Source: a virus
Strand: one strand, 5' to 3'
Virus record (IMG/VR): IMGVR_UViG_3300044961_000578
Coordinates: 1 to 33,360 of that record
DNA length: 33,360 nucleotides
Of the stretch, positions 16,303-24,673 are shown piece after piece. The position numbers and the translations under genes were made by a program. How positions within the stretch are numbered: the stretch's first letter is position 1; each line of letters begins with the position of its first letter. The notes beneath the pieces were generated by a model. The model was not told the origin of the DNA. It made no database searches and worked only from the letters and a program-made list of their open reading frames with translations.

Positions 16303-17949
16303 ATGCGATGGATCATACTGAGCCTAATCCTGCTGCTAGGATGCAGCAAACCGCCACAGCTACCGTTAGCTGCAGCGTGGTACTCAAACCAATCAGGAGC
16401 GCACACTATGCCGTGGAGACTGACAGTTTGGACACCAAATAAATCAACGCAGAAGGCGCAGTACCAGCCGCCAACCAGTACAGGCGGCATTGACCATACG
16501 CGCCCGATGCGGTGGAAACTGCGCGGCGACGGCAATCCGCTGGAGCTGCGGTTTTTTGGTCAGCCCTCGCTGCTCGATATTGCCGCCGGGGACATTGTGC
16601 GACTGGAGGTGCAGGACTCGAGCAGCAACTGGCACGCGGTGTTTTACGGCTACATGGATACCGCCTACAACAGCCAGGAGACGCGCATACAGGAGTACGT
16701 TGCCATCGGCGGATTTGAGCTGTTGCGGAGTGTGTGGTTCGACGCGGGCTATGAGTTGCAAAATATCAACAACATTGCACTCAACGTCGGTCAGAATTTT
16801 GGGCATCCCGCACTGTCGGCTACCAGTGGAGATTTCTTGAATCCCGGCCAGCAAATCGCAATCGAGTTTGGCTCGTTTGCGAACGCCGCTGATGTGCTCG
16901 AGGGATTGGCGCGTAGCATTGTGGCCAGCCCTCCGTGGACAGCACGCATTGATGGCAATGGCAATCTCACGCTCTCGCCGCGACCCACGACTGAGCGAGC
17001 TATTGGCTACCGTGAATCTGGATTTAGCACCCTGCCATCGAGAGCCAGCAACATCTACACCGAGGGCATCGCAGTAGCCTATACGGGCGGCGCATCTCGA
17101 GAGCGGTTTGTGCGAGCCTACGAAACCATCAACCCAGGCGGTATCATCCTGCCCTACAAACCAAACGCGATTGCTGCATCGGTGCAAAGCTCGCTGCATG
17201 GGACATATAAGCGTTCGCGGGTTGAGGTATTTCCCGGTGATCCGTTTGTGCTCACGACGCCGAGCGCGGCGACAGGCAGCGGGTTTGCAAATGCCAACAA
17301 TGTGCGCGACGGAAACAACAGTACGTATGCCAACAACACCGGTGGGTTCAGCTCGCTGGAGGCAACCCTCAATCGGCCCATCTACGGCGTCGAGATTGTC
17401 TACGAGATACTCGGCTCCTACCAGGCTATTTTGAGCGTGCGACGTACCAGCCTACCATCAGGATTCCAGTACGACGACTACGTGACGTATCAGCTCGAGC
17501 GCACATCGCAAATCAGCACCTTCTATGCGATTGCCCCCGTGAGCGGCATCCACAACAATCAGCCGTTCAACCAGAGCACCATTGCAATCACGATAGACGC
17601 GCCTTCCGATAGCATTCGCATCTACGAAATTAGAATGATAGAGCTATCCCCTACCGTGACTGAGTTTGCACGCTCGCTCATTGCCGAGCCGGTCAGTATT
17701 CCATCCGAGGTGCGCTGGTCTGAGTTTTTCGTACCGACTGCCAACCTGCGTATTATCAACGCGCCTGGAGGCGATATAGTCGCGCCGGTCGAGACCTGGG
17801 AAGGCGTGATCCAAAAAACACAAACGGTTTGGATTGCTCGCATTGGCGACACAGGGGCAAACGAGGACGGGGCTACGCTGCTGCGGGCTTTGAATCAGAG
17901 CGCAAATATCGCCACCATCAACGCCCAGACGTTGCTCTCTAGGAGGTAA
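16303..17949 (+). CDS. Tail tip/baseplate-type protein with optional lipoprotein leader
   Basis: Two in-frame starts look usable. ATG 16303 (AGGGGA four bases upstream) gives a short signal peptide, MRWIILSLILLLGC, ending in the lipobox LLGC with Cys14. ATG 16408 (AGGAG at 16395-16399, eight bases upstream) gives MPWRLTVWTPNKSTQ and a 513-residue protein without leader. The body is beta-rich and follows the tape measure gene, the place of tail tip or hub proteins. Residues ~60-110 (LELRFFGQPSLLDI to VFYGYMDT) resemble hub-like domains. ATG 16288 upstream is less likely. Precise family unknown. Confidence 0.75.
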   Translation: MRWIILSLILLLGCSKPPQLPLAAAWYSNQSGAHTMPWRLTVWTPNKSTQKAQYQPPTSTGGIDHTRPMRWKLRGDGNPLELRFFGQPSLLDIAAGDIVRLEVQDSSSNWHAVFYGYMDTAYNSQETRIQEYVAIGGFELLRSVWFDAGYELQNINNIALNVGQNFGHPALSATSGDFLNPGQQIAIEFGSFANAADVLEGLARSIVASPPWTARIDGNGNLTLSPRPTTERAIGYRESGFSTLPSRASNIYTEGIAVAYTGGASRERFVRAYETINPGGIILPYKPNAIAASVQSSLHGTYKRSRVEVFPGDPFVLTTPSAATGSGFANANNVRDGNNSTYANNTGGFSSLEATLNRPIYGVEIVYEILGSYQAILSVRRTSLPSGFQYDDYVTYQLERTSQISTFYAIAPVSGIHNNQPFNQSTIAITIDAPSDSIRIYEIRMIELSPTVTEFARSLIAEPVSIPSEVRWSEFFVPTANLRIINAPGGDIVAPVETWEGVIQKTQTVWIARIGDTGANEDGATLLRALNQSANIATINAQTLLSRR

Positions 17950-17951
17950 AA

Positions 17952-18386
17952 ATGGCGCTGCCCAGCACACTGATCGCCCAGGGATTTGTGCCTCTCGTGC
18001 TGATAGGCTCAGGCACACTGAATATGCTCATGATCAACGATGCGTTGTGGCAGCACGATTATGGCATCAGCTACGAAATGGCGCTGAGCGGCCCAGTAGT
18101 CAGCGGCGACCGCCTGCCGATGCCTATGGTGGTGCGTTGCACGGTTGCACATGAGGGCGATCTCAACAGCAAAATCACGTTTATCAAAAATCTACGGGCG
18201 CGGCTGCAAAATGCCTCGGAGCTGCAAATTACGCTCGATGGTCAGCTCTATATCAGAGCATTGCGCAACGGTGGCTACTACGTAATGCAGGATTGGAAGC
18301 CCTCGTACTGCATTGTGCAAATCGTGGTTTTCCCGTCCTACTCGTACTGGGTGCGCGGCGGGAATCCGGTCTATCTAGGAGTCTGA
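17952..18386 (+). CDS. Tail protein, 144 aa (first of a MALP pair)
   Basis: ATG at 17952 with AGGAGGT four bases upstream. It begins MALPSTLIAQGFVPLV and is beta-rich with few charged residues. The next gene begins MALPNTLPTST, and both have a central 'ITxxxxLxxxLx' segment followed by strands (KITFIKNLRARLQNASELQI here). The two may be diverged paralogues or share an N-terminal assembly signal. Position after the tail tip gene suggests tail-tip or baseplate components. Confidence 0.65.
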   Translation: MALPSTLIAQGFVPLVLIGSGTLNMLMINDALWQHDYGISYEMALSGPVVSGDRLPMPMVVRCTVAHEGDLNSKITFIKNLRARLQNASELQITLDGQLYIRALRNGGYYVMQDWKPSYCIVQIVVFPSYSYWVRGGNPVYLGV

Positions 18387-18387
18387 C

Positions 18388-18894
18388 ATGGCGCTGCCCA
18401 ACACGCTACCAACCAGCACGACCGAACCAGTCTGGGCCGATAGTGGCGCTACGCAGCGGCAGGTGTTGCTCACCGATTTGGCACGCCTGTTTGATTCCGA
18501 CGTGGATTACGAGCCGTTTGTGGCCTACTCCGGCAGTCTGTATTTTGTGGCTGGTACAGGGCAGGAGCAGCCAACAGAGATAGGTGTAGAGCTGGTTGTA
18601 TCCGAGAGCAACATCACCAATGCAATCACGCAACTCTACAACCTCGAACAAGCGCTTCGTACCACGACCATGTTTGTGTTGGCGCAGAGCAACGGCGAAT
18701 GGCGGCTGGGCCGAGAGATATTGGGCCTGATCAGCATCGGCACAGCACGCCGTATGACCAACGGACAGGGGTATATCGTCCGAGCGCGATTTGCCGCGTG
18801 GAGACTGGCAGAACTCAACTATCTGACCGATGAGACCGACGATATACTGACCGCAGAGGACGATGATTATTTGATTGTGGAGGAGGTAATCTAA
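18388..18894 (+). CDS. Tail protein, 168 aa (second of a MALP pair)
   Basis: ATG at 18388 behind TAGGAGTCTGAC. The N-terminus MALPNTLPTST repeats that of the preceding gene. A middle segment, NITNAITQLYNLEQALRT, parallels its neighbour. The C-terminus is strikingly acidic (DETDDILTAEDDDYLIVEE). The stop shares a base with the next ATG, and the strong GGAGGAGGTAAT site for the next gene lies in its last codons. Likely tail-tip structural protein; function not known. Confidence 0.65.
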   Translation: MALPNTLPTSTTEPVWADSGATQRQVLLTDLARLFDSDVDYEPFVAYSGSLYFVAGTGQEQPTEIGVELVVSESNITNAITQLYNLEQALRTTTMFVLAQSNGEWRLGREILGLISIGTARRMTNGQGYIVRARFAAWRLAELNYLTDETDDILTAEDDDYLIVEEVI

Positions 18895-19355
18895 TGCCGA
18901 AAAGAATCTCGCAACTCACACAGGTAGCAGTAGCCGCAGGCGATGATGTGCCGATTGTCAAATCGGGCAACACGCGCAGAGCAAAGGCCGGTCAGGCATC
19001 GGGATTTGCAATCCTTGATGCTGCGGGCATGGTGCTCGATTCTAACAACCGCAAAATAGTACGGCGCGTCAGCAACTCAAACGGCGTCTCTGTGCGGTTT
19101 TCTGACAATCTGCAAATTTGTTATTTCATAACCCCTGGGAGTGCTAATACTGAGACATGGACGTTTCCGGAGGCATTTAGTGAGAACCCTATAGTTATCC
19201 CAGCAATAAATAGTTTGATGCAGGATTTTTTGATTCGCGTAGGCAATATAACCACTACGCAATGTCAGGTTCGCAAACGGTATTTTTCTGGAGGTAGTTT
19301 TACCGATGCTATTACAGAGCAGGCGATGCTACTAGCAATAGGGAAGTGGTACTGA
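18894..19355 (+). CDS. Short tail fibre with gp53-like C-terminal domain
   Basis: 153 residues. The N-terminus MPKRISQLTQVAVAAGDDVP looks like a virion attachment motif seen at the start of many phage fibre proteins. From about residue 62 the pattern is VRFSDNLQIC, then ETWTFPEAFSENPIVIP, then a strand-rich end. This is the 'FADG-QIC ... W-FP-aF--PpvV' signature of tail fibre C-terminal (gp53-like/H-type lectin-like) domains. It is a candidate receptor-binding protein. Its C-terminal coding half is visibly more AT-rich than its surroundings, suggesting exchange. Confidence 0.7.
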   Translation: MPKRISQLTQVAVAAGDDVPIVKSGNTRRAKAGQASGFAILDAAGMVLDSNNRKIVRRVSNSNGVSVRFSDNLQICYFITPGSANTETWTFPEAFSENPIVIPAINSLMQDFLIRVGNITTTQCQVRKRYFSGGSFTDAITEQAMLLAIGKWY

Positions 19356-19906
19356 TGAGTGGTCTAAAAATCGCCGAAACCGCAATCCAGGCTGTGCGGC
19401 GGGAGTTGCCTGGATTAATTACTGCCCCCGGCTGGTGCATGGCGTTCGCATTCGAGGCCATTGCCAGAGCCTACAACACCAACCGCTGGTTGATCTACGC
19501 CAAACTGCTCGACAAACACAACGCCGATCCAGACCGTAGCCGCTGGGCCATTGATGGCGAACTGGCAGTACAGCGCGCGCAGTGGGCCATTACCACGCAG
19601 GATTTGAATCCTGCAATAGCGACGCATCGAGAGATGCTGCTCAAGCTGCTCAAACCTGGAGACCTGCTTTTTAGCAGCAGGCGCTTTGACGAAGCGCCAA
19701 TCAGCAGCCGCACCGCACCGGATAGAGAAGGCCACGTCGGGATTTTCGTGGGCGAATACGAGGGCGTACAGTGCGTGGCGGAGAATACTCGAGCCGATAG
19801 AGGCCGCTATTTTGGCAGCAAAAACGCCATGCGTCTCACGCCGCTCGAGCAATGGGATACTGTGACCACCATTGCTCGTATCCCGCAAAACTGGAGACCG
19901 GTGTAA
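19355..19906 (+). CDS. Endolysin, papain-like/NlpC-type cysteine peptidase
   Basis: Start chosen at ATG 19355 (TGATGAG overlap); the GTG at 19346 is inside the previous gene. 183 residues. The catalytic Cys28 is in APGWCMAFAFEA at the N-terminus of a helix, His127 is in REGHVGIFVG and a polar third residue follows in CVAENTRA (Asn144). This is the Cys-His-Asn layout of CHAP/NlpC-P60 enzymes that cut peptidoglycan cross-links. There is no signal peptide, so release needs a holin. Position next to a holin-like gene supports a lysis role; a virion-associated hydrolase is the alternative. Confidence 0.8.
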   Translation: MSGLKIAETAIQAVRRELPGLITAPGWCMAFAFEAIARAYNTNRWLIYAKLLDKHNADPDRSRWAIDGELAVQRAQWAITTQDLNPAIATHREMLLKLLKPGDLLFSSRRFDEAPISSRTAPDREGHVGIFVGEYEGVQCVAENTRADRGRYFGSKNAMRLTPLEQWDTVTTIARIPQNWRPV

Positions 19907-20021
19907 AATATCGGCAAGGAGGTAAATCTATCACAGCCGTCTGAGGTCAGCAGCGTTCTTCCTGGCCCTGTTCGCCTCCTTGCAGGGCCAGGCCACCTGA
20001 TAGGAGGCACAGGAGGGACCT
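19907..20021 (+). promoter_or_regulatory. Structured leader between endolysin and holin-like gene
   Basis: A 10-bp perfect inverted repeat (CCTGGCCCTG at 19961-19970, CAGGGCCAGG at 19983-19992) encloses a 12-nt loop whose CCTCCTTG (19975-19982) is anti-Shine-Dalgarno. It is fully complementary to CAAGGAGG at 19915-19922, which has no ORF, and partly to the two AGGAGG sites just before the gene at 20022. No T run follows, so it is not a standard terminator. A translational switch on the next gene is possible. Confidence 0.5.
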
Positions 20022-20195
20022 ATGTGGTGGTTGAAGAGTAAAACGTTCTGGGCGGGCATTGCGGCCATCGCAGCAGCGCTCGCAGGTTACTTCGGCGGCG
20101 AGGCTAGTTTGGTGGATACGCTACAACTCGTGTTCACCGCGCTTATCGGGATTTTCCTGAGGAGCGGCGTCGAGGGGATGATGCGCCGTGAATAG
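20022..20195 (+). CDS. Holin-like small membrane protein, 57 aa
   Basis: ATG at 20022 with two AGGAGG sites close upstream. The product begins MWWLKSKTFWAGIAAIAAAL and has two hydrophobic segments (residues ~8-24 and ~32-47) separated by a short GGEASLVDT turn, with a basic C-terminus (MMRRE). This KSKTFWAG...FLRSG layout is common in small phage membrane proteins near lysis genes. It probably acts as a holin or accessory lysis protein in the inner membrane. Confidence 0.65.
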   Translation: MWWLKSKTFWAGIAAIAAALAGYFGGEASLVDTLQLVFTALIGIFLRSGVEGMMRRE

Positions 20196-20427
20196 GCTAA
20201 TCCAGCTGATCAACGTATTGGTAGACATCGCTTTCGACGAGCTTGTCGCACGCTATCCCTCGCTGCCCCTGGCGTGGGCACAGCAGTTTGCCCGCGAGCT
20301 GGTAGAGGTGCTCGTGCGCTGCGCTTATGACCACGTGCAGCGTGAGGCCGAGCTACGGGCCGTCTACGCCAAAATCGAGGCCCTGCTAGCAGGAGAGGAG
20401 GCCGCTAATGCGAATCCTGGCGATTAG
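20188..20427 (+). CDS. Small helical protein, 79 aa
   Basis: GTG start at 20188, overlapping the previous gene by 8 nt. It begins MNRLIQLINVLVDIAFDELV and is almost entirely amphipathic helix, without a clear membrane span. It ends 20 nt inside the following lipoprotein gene. Its place between a holin-like protein and a lipoprotein suggests a lysis-cassette accessory, but no family is recognised. Confidence 0.55.
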   Translation: MNRLIQLINVLVDIAFDELVARYPSLPLAWAQQFARELVEVLVRCAYDHVQREAELRAVYAKIEALLAGEEAANANPGD

Positions 20428-20704
20428 TCTGGTGCTGATGCTGGCCGGATGCCTGCCAGCACTCAACGATAATCGAGCCATCCCTGAGCCTGTAGAAGCC
20501 CCGTGGACGCATGGCTACCGCGTCGAGGTAGCTGGAGTATTCGTGGCCGCCTCGAGCGCGCCTATCGTGGCTGTGGATGGCCCAGGATGCGTTCTACGCA
20601 GCACGCTGGCAGGAGGCCCCAACAGCGCCGTGTCGTGCGAGGCTCCGGGCCGATACAAACTGCAAACTGCCGGGCGTGTCTCGGCGGGGGTGGTGGTGCG
20701 ATGA
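20408..20704 (+). CDS. Small lipoprotein, 98 aa (o-spanin or exclusion candidate)
   Basis: ATG at 20408. The first 15 residues, MRILAISLVLMLAGC, form a signal peptide ending in the lipobox LAGC, so Cys15 should be lipidated. The mature part is short and beta-like with two Cys in PGCVLRS and AVSCEAPG. In phages of didermic bacteria such proteins are outer-membrane spanin subunits or superinfection-exclusion lipoproteins. The lysis-region location fits the first, but no partner i-spanin with a periplasmic coiled coil is evident. Confidence 0.65.
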   Translation: MRILAISLVLMLAGCLPALNDNRAIPEPVEAPWTHGYRVEVAGVFVAASSAPIVAVDGPGCVLRSTLAGGPNSAVSCEAPGRYKLQTAGRVSAGVVVR

Positions 20705-20898
20705 GCGAGGTGCGCTCGTGGTTTGAGGCTCGAGGCTGGCGGCTGATTTTGTGGTCTGAGTACGCTGAGGCACGCAAACCAGGGCGTACCTCGCACTCAA
20801 TCAAGCTCGATGAGTACAGTACACTGGAAGCAGAGCTCTGGCGGCTGAGCCATTACATCTGCCAGACATATCCGGAGGAGAGAGATGTTTGCAAGTGA
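20701..20898 (+). CDS. Small unknown protein, 65 aa
   Basis: ATG at 20701 in an ATGA overlap with the lipoprotein gene. It begins MSEVRSWFEARGWRLILWSE, soluble, mixed helix and strand, with two Cys near the C-terminus. It overlaps the next gene by 14 nt and contains that gene's strong GGAGGAGAG ribosome binding site. Function unknown. Confidence 0.55.
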   Translation: MSEVRSWFEARGWRLILWSEYAEARKPGRTSHSIKLDEYSTLEAELWRLSHYICQTYPEERDVCK

Positions 20899-21493
20899 TT
20901 ATCAGGAGGGACAGATCGCGGGTCTGTTTCCGAACCCCGTATATATCATGCCTACCGATGCGTTCCCTGGAGAGGATGGCACCGGTGGTACAAACATGGC
21001 CGCAGCGCGCACGAGTGTGGCGATGGCCGCAGTATCGGGCTCGAGCCGTGCTAGCAGCGCGCAGGTGGAGATTACGCTCAACGCCAGCGGCAGAGTGCGG
21101 TTTTTCAAGGTTTACGATGCGGCATCGGGCGGCAACTTTTTGGCCTATGCACCGCTCGGGGCCAACCAGCCGCAGGGATTCCAGCTCACCGATACCACCA
21201 ACGACGACTTTGTGTGTGTTGGACACGGATTTTCGGCTGGCGATGAGGTATTTTTCGTGCAGGAGTTCAGCGCAAAATCGCTTCCTGGCGGCATTACTGC
21301 AGGCACGCCGTACTATGTGATTAGCGCTGGGTTGACTGCAAACGCATTTCGCGTCTCCACCACTCCAGGCGGCGCAGCAGTCAACGTGAGTGCGGCGGGC
21401 GCAGGCCTTGTGTGCCGCACTGCTGCGGTGGACATGAGCAGCGGCCAGATTCTGCGTATAGCCGCTGGCGATTTGATTTTCACAGGATTCTAA
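20885..21493 (+). CDS. Virion structural protein, 202 aa
   Basis: ATG at 20885 directly behind GGAGGAGAGAG. Beta-rich and low in charge. Residues ~108-180 carry a domain I have seen in many phage structural proteins: VGHGFSAGDEVFFVQE, then LPGGITAGTPYYVI, then a FRVSTTPGGAAVNV strand. It precedes the large fibre gene and may link the fibre to the tail or decorate the capsid. Confidence 0.65.
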   Translation: MFASDYQEGQIAGLFPNPVYIMPTDAFPGEDGTGGTNMAAARTSVAMAAVSGSSRASSAQVEITLNASGRVRFFKVYDAASGGNFLAYAPLGANQPQGFQLTDTTNDDFVCVGHGFSAGDEVFFVQEFSAKSLPGGITAGTPYYVISAGLTANAFRVSTTPGGAAVNVSAAGAGLVCRTAAVDMSSGQILRIAAGDLIFTGF

Positions 21494-21521
21494 AATGCCA
21501 TAGCTCGTTTGAGGTTGCCGC

Positions 21522-24344
21522 ATGGCTATTACATACAATGCCCAGGTTGCGGCAAACTGGAACAAGACTTCTGGGACCACGCTTACAGCGAACCCGACGA
21601 CGGCGATTCCGGCGGGTTCGTTTCTAATTGTCGAGTGCGTGGCCGATAACACAGGTACAGCCAACCAGACCAGCGGCTCAAACGAAATTTCGTTCTCGGA
21701 CAACGCCGGGAACACCTACACCAAAATCCGAGAGGTACTGCGGGGCGCGGGCTCGGCAAACGCGGGCGTGACCACGGCGTTGTTCTGGTGTCTCACGTCC
21801 AATGCCCTGAGCACCAGCAATAGCTTCACCACGACGCTGAGTGCCTCGAAAACGGCTAAGGCGTTCAGGGTGCATCGGTTCAATTTTGACGGTGGCAACA
21901 TTGTACTCGAGGCCCACAACGGCGCACAGGAAGCGAGCACCACCCCATCGGTAGCCCTGAGCGGCCTGACCAGCCGTAGCTATCTGTTTTTTGGGACGGT
22001 AGGCCGCGAGCGACCCACAACCGATAGCGAAACCCAGGACGCGGATTACACCAACCCGAACACCCTCGATTACGGTACAAGTGGCGGAGTTGCGGCTACG
22101 AACGTAAGCATGGTTTCGGGCTATCGTATCGCTACGCTCACGGGCGACACGTACAATCCCACTTTGGGTACTTCGGGTGACTGGGGCGCGATACTCGCGG
22201 CGTTTTACGAGACAACCCCCAACCCGCCCTCATCGGCCCCTGGAAACTTTCAGGCTACCGCTGGAGATGCCGCCGTCGCACTCTCCTGGGACGCGGTGAG
22301 CGGGGCAACCTATTACGAGGTTGCGATTGGAGAAAGCGCGGCCCCTACCAATTGGTTTAGCGTCGGGAACGTCACGAGCTACACCGCCGGAGGCCTCAAA
22401 AACGGGACGACTTACTACGTTCGGGTACGGGCAGCCAACAGTGGGGGCGCTGGCCCTGCTACATCAGATTTGAGTCCTACACCTTCTGATACCAGCGGCT
22501 ACCAACAGGTAGAAGCTGATGCTGGCTGGCGGTTCCCAAACCGGACGCTTGACCAGGACAATACGCAGTTTAACCAGGCATATGGCGGCATACCAAATGG
22601 ATTTACACGTGCTGTACGTGGTTTTTACAACAACTCTGGAAGTTATCCCGAGGCGTACCTTTCGGCTGGGAGCAACCCCGGAAGACGTTTCCGCTATAGA
22701 GTGCGCGATGGTAGCTCGGTTAGCGACCAGCTAGTCTTTTACTTCCGCAACCCCACAAAGAGCTACAACAGTACGGCAGCCTGGTACGTTATATGGTTAA
22801 CTGGCGGCACTCTTGAACTAACTGAGCGCATCAACGGTACGCCAAACGTGCGAGCCTCTGGAAGCGTTAGCCGCTCTGCAAATGCAAACTATCTGGTAGA
22901 GATTTTAGACGACGGTTCTCAGATTACTCTTAACGTTGATGGTTCTCAGATATTGCAGTACTCAAGCACGTCGCAGAACTCAAACGTAAACTTTGGCTTT
23001 TCCATTTACACAACATCTAATGCAAGCATTGATTGGTTCAGCGCCGATATTGAAGGCGCCAGTACCGTCAACACCAGCGCGCGCGGTGTAGCTACCTCGA
23101 TTGGTCGCGCGGCATCTGTGCGGATCGCATCTGTGCAAGCGCGTAGCATTGCCGCCGCGATTAGCCGCGCTTCTGCCAGTCGCATAGTTCTGACGCAATC
23201 TAGGAGTATCGCAACGCTCACGGCCAGGGCCACCAGCCAGACCGTGCAACCTGTGACTGCACGTTCGGCAGTTGCGGCGTTGGCGCGGGGCACGACGCAA
23301 ACCCTACAGCCGGTAGCTGCTCGAAGCATTGCGGCGGCTATTTCTCAGGCTCAGAGCAGCCGCATCGTGCCTATCCAGGCCCGCAGTGTGAGCGCAACGC
23401 TCAGTAGATCAACTACCGTAAAAATCGCACCGATTAGCAGCCAATCGGTAGCCGCCCTGCTGAGCCGTGCGGTGCTGGCCGATGCTTCTATTAGCGTCTC
23501 TGCTCGCTCGGTGCTGGCCGCGCTGGGCCGTGCTCCGGTGCAAAGCATTGCGCCCGTAGCTGCGCAATCGGTAGCTGCTGCCACAGGCCGAGGGGGGCCG
23601 ACAGAAACGATACAGCCAGCATCAGGCCGCAGTGTAGCTACTGCTACAGGCAATGCCAGCTACACCCGCATCGCTCCAGTCCAGGCGCAGAGCACGGCTA
23701 CAGCAGCAGCCAGAGCCAGCTACACCCGCATCGCGCCGGTGGAAGCTCGCGCTGTTGCTGCTGCATTGGGCCGCAGCACGCCGGTGCGCATCGTGCCGAT
23801 TAGCAGCCAATCGGTTGCGGCGCTTCTGGCTCAGGCAGTGCTTGGCGGTGCGTTTGTATCGGTATCCGCTCGCTCCGTGATTGCCGCGCTGGGCCAGGCC
23901 AGCGCTACCCTCATTGCGCCGGTATCGGCGCAATCGGTGCTGGCGGCTACAGGCAGGGTGCAGGCGGTGCAAATCATCCAGCTCGCTTCAGGACAGAGCG
24001 TGATGGCGCTGGGTGCTCGAGCTTCCACTACTCGCATTGCGCCTGTGCAGGCTCGCAGCATCGCCAGCACTACAGGCTCGAGCAGCTATACCCTGATTGC
24101 GCCGGTCAGCGCCTCGAGCATCTCCACCACCATTGCTCGAGTGCGGCTTGCCCAGGGCGCTATTATCGGCTCCTGGCTGTCGCAATCGGGCGCGGCTGGA
24201 TATGGCACGGGAGCACAGGCGGCAGGATACGCCAGCCAATCGGGGCAGCAGGCATACAATACGGGTGAGCCTGTGGTCGGCTACGACACAGCCAGCACCA
24301 GTACCATATGGCACACTGGCGAGCAACCGGAGGATGAGCAATGA
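21522..24344 (+). CDS. Large fibre/adhesin-type protein with FN3 domain and 20-residue repeats, 940 aa
   Basis: ATG at 21522 after GAGGTTG. Residues ~1-230 form a beta-rich N-terminal domain. About 236-322 is a fibronectin type III domain (PGNFQATAGDAAVALSWDAV, ending TTYYVRVRAANSGG). About 330-517 looks like a concanavalin/LamG-like domain (LVEILDDGSQITLNVDGSQI). Residues ~520-878 are about 18 tandem repeats of 20-21 residues. A Gly/Tyr/Gln-rich tail follows. A long, repetitive virion protein of this kind probably works as a side or tail fibre that binds the cell. No chaperone domain or enzyme motif is visible. Confidence 0.75.
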   Translation: MAITYNAQVAANWNKTSGTTLTANPTTAIPAGSFLIVECVADNTGTANQTSGSNEISFSDNAGNTYTKIREVLRGAGSANAGVTTALFWCLTSNALSTSNSFTTTLSASKTAKAFRVHRFNFDGGNIVLEAHNGAQEASTTPSVALSGLTSRSYLFFGTVGRERPTTDSETQDADYTNPNTLDYGTSGGVAATNVSMVSGYRIATLTGDTYNPTLGTSGDWGAILAAFYETTPNPPSSAPGNFQATAGDAAVALSWDAVSGATYYEVAIGESAAPTNWFSVGNVTSYTAGGLKNGTTYYVRVRAANSGGAGPATSDLSPTPSDTSGYQQVEADAGWRFPNRTLDQDNTQFNQAYGGIPNGFTRAVRGFYNNSGSYPEAYLSAGSNPGRRFRYRVRDGSSVSDQLVFYFRNPTKSYNSTAAWYVIWLTGGTLELTERINGTPNVRASGSVSRSANANYLVEILDDGSQITLNVDGSQILQYSSTSQNSNVNFGFSIYTTSNASIDWFSADIEGASTVNTSARGVATSIGRAASVRIASVQARSIAAAISRASASRIVLTQSRSIATLTARATSQTVQPVTARSAVAALARGTTQTLQPVAARSIAAAISQAQSSRIVPIQARSVSATLSRSTTVKIAPISSQSVAALLSRAVLADASISVSARSVLAALGRAPVQSIAPVAAQSVAAATGRGGPTETIQPASGRSVATATGNASYTRIAPVQAQSTATAAARASYTRIAPVEARAVAAALGRSTPVRIVPISSQSVAALLAQAVLGGAFVSVSARSVIAALGQASATLIAPVSAQSVLAATGRVQAVQIIQLASGQSVMALGARASTTRIAPVQARSIASTTGSSSYTLIAPVSASSISTTIARVRLAQGAIIGSWLSQSGAAGYGTGAQAAGYASQSGQQAYNTGEPVVGYDTASTSTIWHTGEQPEDEQ
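23079..24155 (+). repeat. About 18 tandem repeats of 20-21 codons in the fibre gene
   Basis: Unit consensus is approximately ARS(V/I)AAALxRAsxxRIAPVx. Units 6-10 and 12-16 match one another better than their neighbours, including the two unusual 21-residue units beginning SQSVAALL. The DNA string CCGATTAGCAGCCAATCGGT occurs at 23430 and again at 23796, 366 bp apart (six units). This shows a later block duplication on top of the basic repeat. The unit probably folds as a beta-strand stack or fibrous shaft. Confidence 0.85.
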
Positions 24345-24673
24345 GTGTATATCGAGTCAAACAGGGCGAGCAGCGCGTGAATCTAGCGGTGCATACCACG
24401 TTCGGCGGGGCCAAACCCAACCCCGTGCCTACCGCGGCTACTATGCGTCTCATCAGCAAAACCACAGGCCAGGTGTACGAGCGAGCCATGACCATTGATG
24501 CGACGCCGACCACGCACATCTGGCTGCTCTACGATTGGCAATCAAGCGATTGGAGCGGGCCTAACGCAATACCAGCGGGCGTGTACCGCGTACTGTGGCT
24601 GATGACGCAGAGCGGCGAGCAAACCATCGCACCGGGCATCGGCTACGACACCCTGATAATCGAGGCCACCTAA
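24341..24673 (+). CDS. Ig-like/baseplate-type protein, 110 aa
   Basis: ATG at 24341 in an ATGA overlap with the fibre gene. All-beta sequence (MSVYRVKQGEQRVNLAVHTT ... AGVYRVLWLMTQSGEQTI), recalling the N-terminal Ig-like domain of baseplate upper proteins. Tight coupling to the fibre gene suggests a partner or attachment protein for it. Family assignment is tentative. Confidence 0.55.
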   Translation: MSVYRVKQGEQRVNLAVHTTFGGAKPNPVPTAATMRLISKTTGQVYERAMTIDATPTTHIWLLYDWQSSDWSGPNAIPAGVYRVLWLMTQSGEQTIAPGIGYDTLIIEAT

